Below are positions 40,633 through 41,609 of a DNA stretch of 41,609 nt, piece after piece. The stretch covers positions 1 to 41,609 of the forward strand of contig CAXTCJ010000036.1 in assembly GCA_964242215.1 (NCBI GenBank). Direction: 5' to 3'. The stretch's first letter is position 1; each line of letters opens with the position of its first letter. The translations under genes and the position numbers were made by a program. The stretch is from LMUY01 sp964242215. Lineage in GTDB: Bacteria > Pseudomonadota > Alphaproteobacteria > Acetobacterales > Acetobacteraceae. A model generated the notes under the pieces. It was not told the origin of the DNA and did not search any database. It worked only from the letters and a program-made list of their open reading frames with translations.

Positions 40633-41609
40633 TTAGAACTGGAAATAGATGAACTCGTTCGGCACGCGGCCGCCGACCAGCAGCAGCAGGAACACCAACG
40701 CGACCCCCGCCGGCATCGCCAGCCAGGCAGCCGGCCGCAGCCATTTCAGCGCGAGGTCCTGGCTGGTGGGCAGCAGCAGCACGATGGCCACCGCGCCCGC
40801 CACCAGGGCCGCGTTGTCGATATGCACGTGGCCGGTGCCGTTCGCCCCCGTCATGCCCAGCAGCACGCGGGACGCCGTCGCGAAATCGGGGGAGCGGAAC
40901 AGCACCCAGCCCACGATGACGAACAGCATCGTCACCGCCCAACCGGCCACGCGTGGCAGCCGCAGCCCGGCCCGGTCCCAGGCGCTGTTCGCGGCGAGCG
41001 CCAGGCCGTGCAGCCCGCCCCAGGCGACGAAGGTCCAGGCGGCACCGTGCCACAGCCCGCCCAGCAGCATGGTCGCGATCACGTTGACGGCCTGGCGCCC
41101 CCGTCCCGCGCGGTTGCCGCCGAGAGGGATATAGAGGTAGTCGCGCAGGAAACGGGACAGGGTGATGTGCCAGCGCCGCCAGAATTCGCGGATCGAGGCG
41201 GCCCGATACGGCGCGGCGAAGTTGAGCGGCAGGCGGAAACCGAACATCAGGCCGAGCCCGATCGCCATGTCGGAGTAGCCGGAGAAGTCGAAATAGATCT
41301 GCAGGGTGTAGGTGCCGGCCGCTGCCCAGGCCTCGGCCAGGCTGGGGTGCGACCCGGCGGCGACGCGGGCGAAGATCGGGTCGCACACCATCGCCACCGT
41401 GTCCGCGATCGCCGCTTTTTTGGCCAAGCCGATCAGGAACAGCGCCATGCCGCGGCTTAGGTTTTCCCAAACTTCGGGCCGCCGGGGGGAGAGGGCGAAT
41501 TGCGGGATGATCTCGTTGTGGCGCACCAGCGGGCCCGCGATCAGCTGGGGGAAGAACGTCACGAAGGCGGCGAACTCCAGCAGGTTATACCGGTGCCGGT
41601 CGCCCCGCC
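40633..41609 (-). CDS. MBOAT O-acyltransferase, AlgI type, 5' end outside window
   Basis: At least 325 residues of a polytopic MBOAT protein; the N-terminal helices lie beyond 41609. The canonical AlgI segments are present: TFFPQLIAGPLVRHNEI, YFDFSGYSDMAIGLGLMFGF, REFWRRWHITLSRFLRDYLYIPLGG, and GGLWHGAAWTFVAWG with the invariant catalytic histidine. These proteins move acyl groups, usually acetyl, through the membrane for O-acylation of secreted polysaccharides. It is directly upstream of the SGNH-like partner, forming an acylation pair. Confidence 0.94.
   Translation of the reverse strand, partial: RGDRHRYNLLEFAAFVTFFPQLIAGPLVRHNEIIPQFALSPRRPEVWENLSRGMALFLIGLAKKAAIADTVAMVCDPIFARVAAGSHPSLAEAWAAAGTYTLQIYFDFSGYSDMAIGLGLMFGFRLPLNFAAPYRAASIREFWRRWHITLSRFLRDYLYIPLGGNRAGRGRQAVNVIATMLLGGLWHGAAWTFVAWGGLHGLALAANSAWDRAGLRLPRVAGWAVTMLFVIVGWVLFRSPDFATASRVLLGMTGANGTGHVHIDNAALVAGAVAIVLLLPTSQDLALKWLRPAAWLAMPAGVALVFLLLLVGGRVPNEFIYFQF

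Overview
The window is about 41.6 kb of high-GC DNA with short gaps between genes, many overlapping start and stop codons, and several TTG or GTG starts. Gene content points to an alphaproteobacterium, most likely of the Rhodospirillales/Acetobacteraceae type. The signs are the chorismate mutase-hisC-tyrC row, metX-metW, a Caulobacter-like fliF-fliG-fliH-fliN-flbD-flhA operon, and flbT/flaF beside a flagellin gene. The taxonomic call is an inference from gene order, not from a database search.

Region 1 (1-7044) is housekeeping. It holds the 5' end of a possible cytochrome c', a LOG-family protein, a tRNA-Pro(CGG) with a good promoter, metW and metX on the minus strand, then a plus-strand aromatic amino acid operon (chorismate mutase with a degenerate prephenate dehydratase-like tail, hisC, tyrC). 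A small DUF3291-like protein and a convergent haloperoxidase-type alpha/beta hydrolase follow. Region 2 (7143-15562) is envelope and central metabolism on the plus strand: a polyprenyl-phosphate sugar phosphotransferase, then the tightly coupled row hldD-lgt-midA-pgeF-(23-aa peptide)-lipoprotein, then prs, a glutathione S-transferase and a histidine phosphatase.

Region 3 (15581-32271) is a flagellar island built around a divergent control region at 25063-25291. Leftward run fliK, flgD, fliF, fliG, fliH, fliN, flbD and flhA; rightward run flgE, flgK, flgL, flagellin, flbT, flaF and a DUF1217 protein. Two good sigma-54 promoters face away from one palindrome, CGGCAA-N3-TTGCCG. The same palindrome recurs upstream of fliF next to a CtrA-like half-site pair. 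Since flbD, a sigma-54 activator, is in the same island, these palindromes are probably its binding sites. Two genes here are broken in the given sequence. fliK is interrupted by 100 Ns flanked by an exact 55-base duplication, and collapsing it restores one 483-codon frame. flgK is frameshifted at a run of eight Gs.

Region 4 (32272-41609) is accessory metabolism: a dimethylformamidase-like large subunit translationally coupled to a class III aminotransferase, a class II aldolase, an exported SGNH hydrolase, an aldo/keto reductase, a cupin, a cluster of inverted repeats, and an SGNH-like protein next to an AlgI-type MBOAT acyltransferase that runs off the window.

I see no CRISPR array, integrase, transposase or prophage. 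A palindromic element of roughly 40-100 bp occurs twice: between metX and metW, and in frame inside midA, where it adds about 35-40 residues to the protein. The most useful observations are the shared FlbD-type sites, the in-frame element in midA, and the fliK and flgK breaks. I did not find a wholly new multi-gene system.
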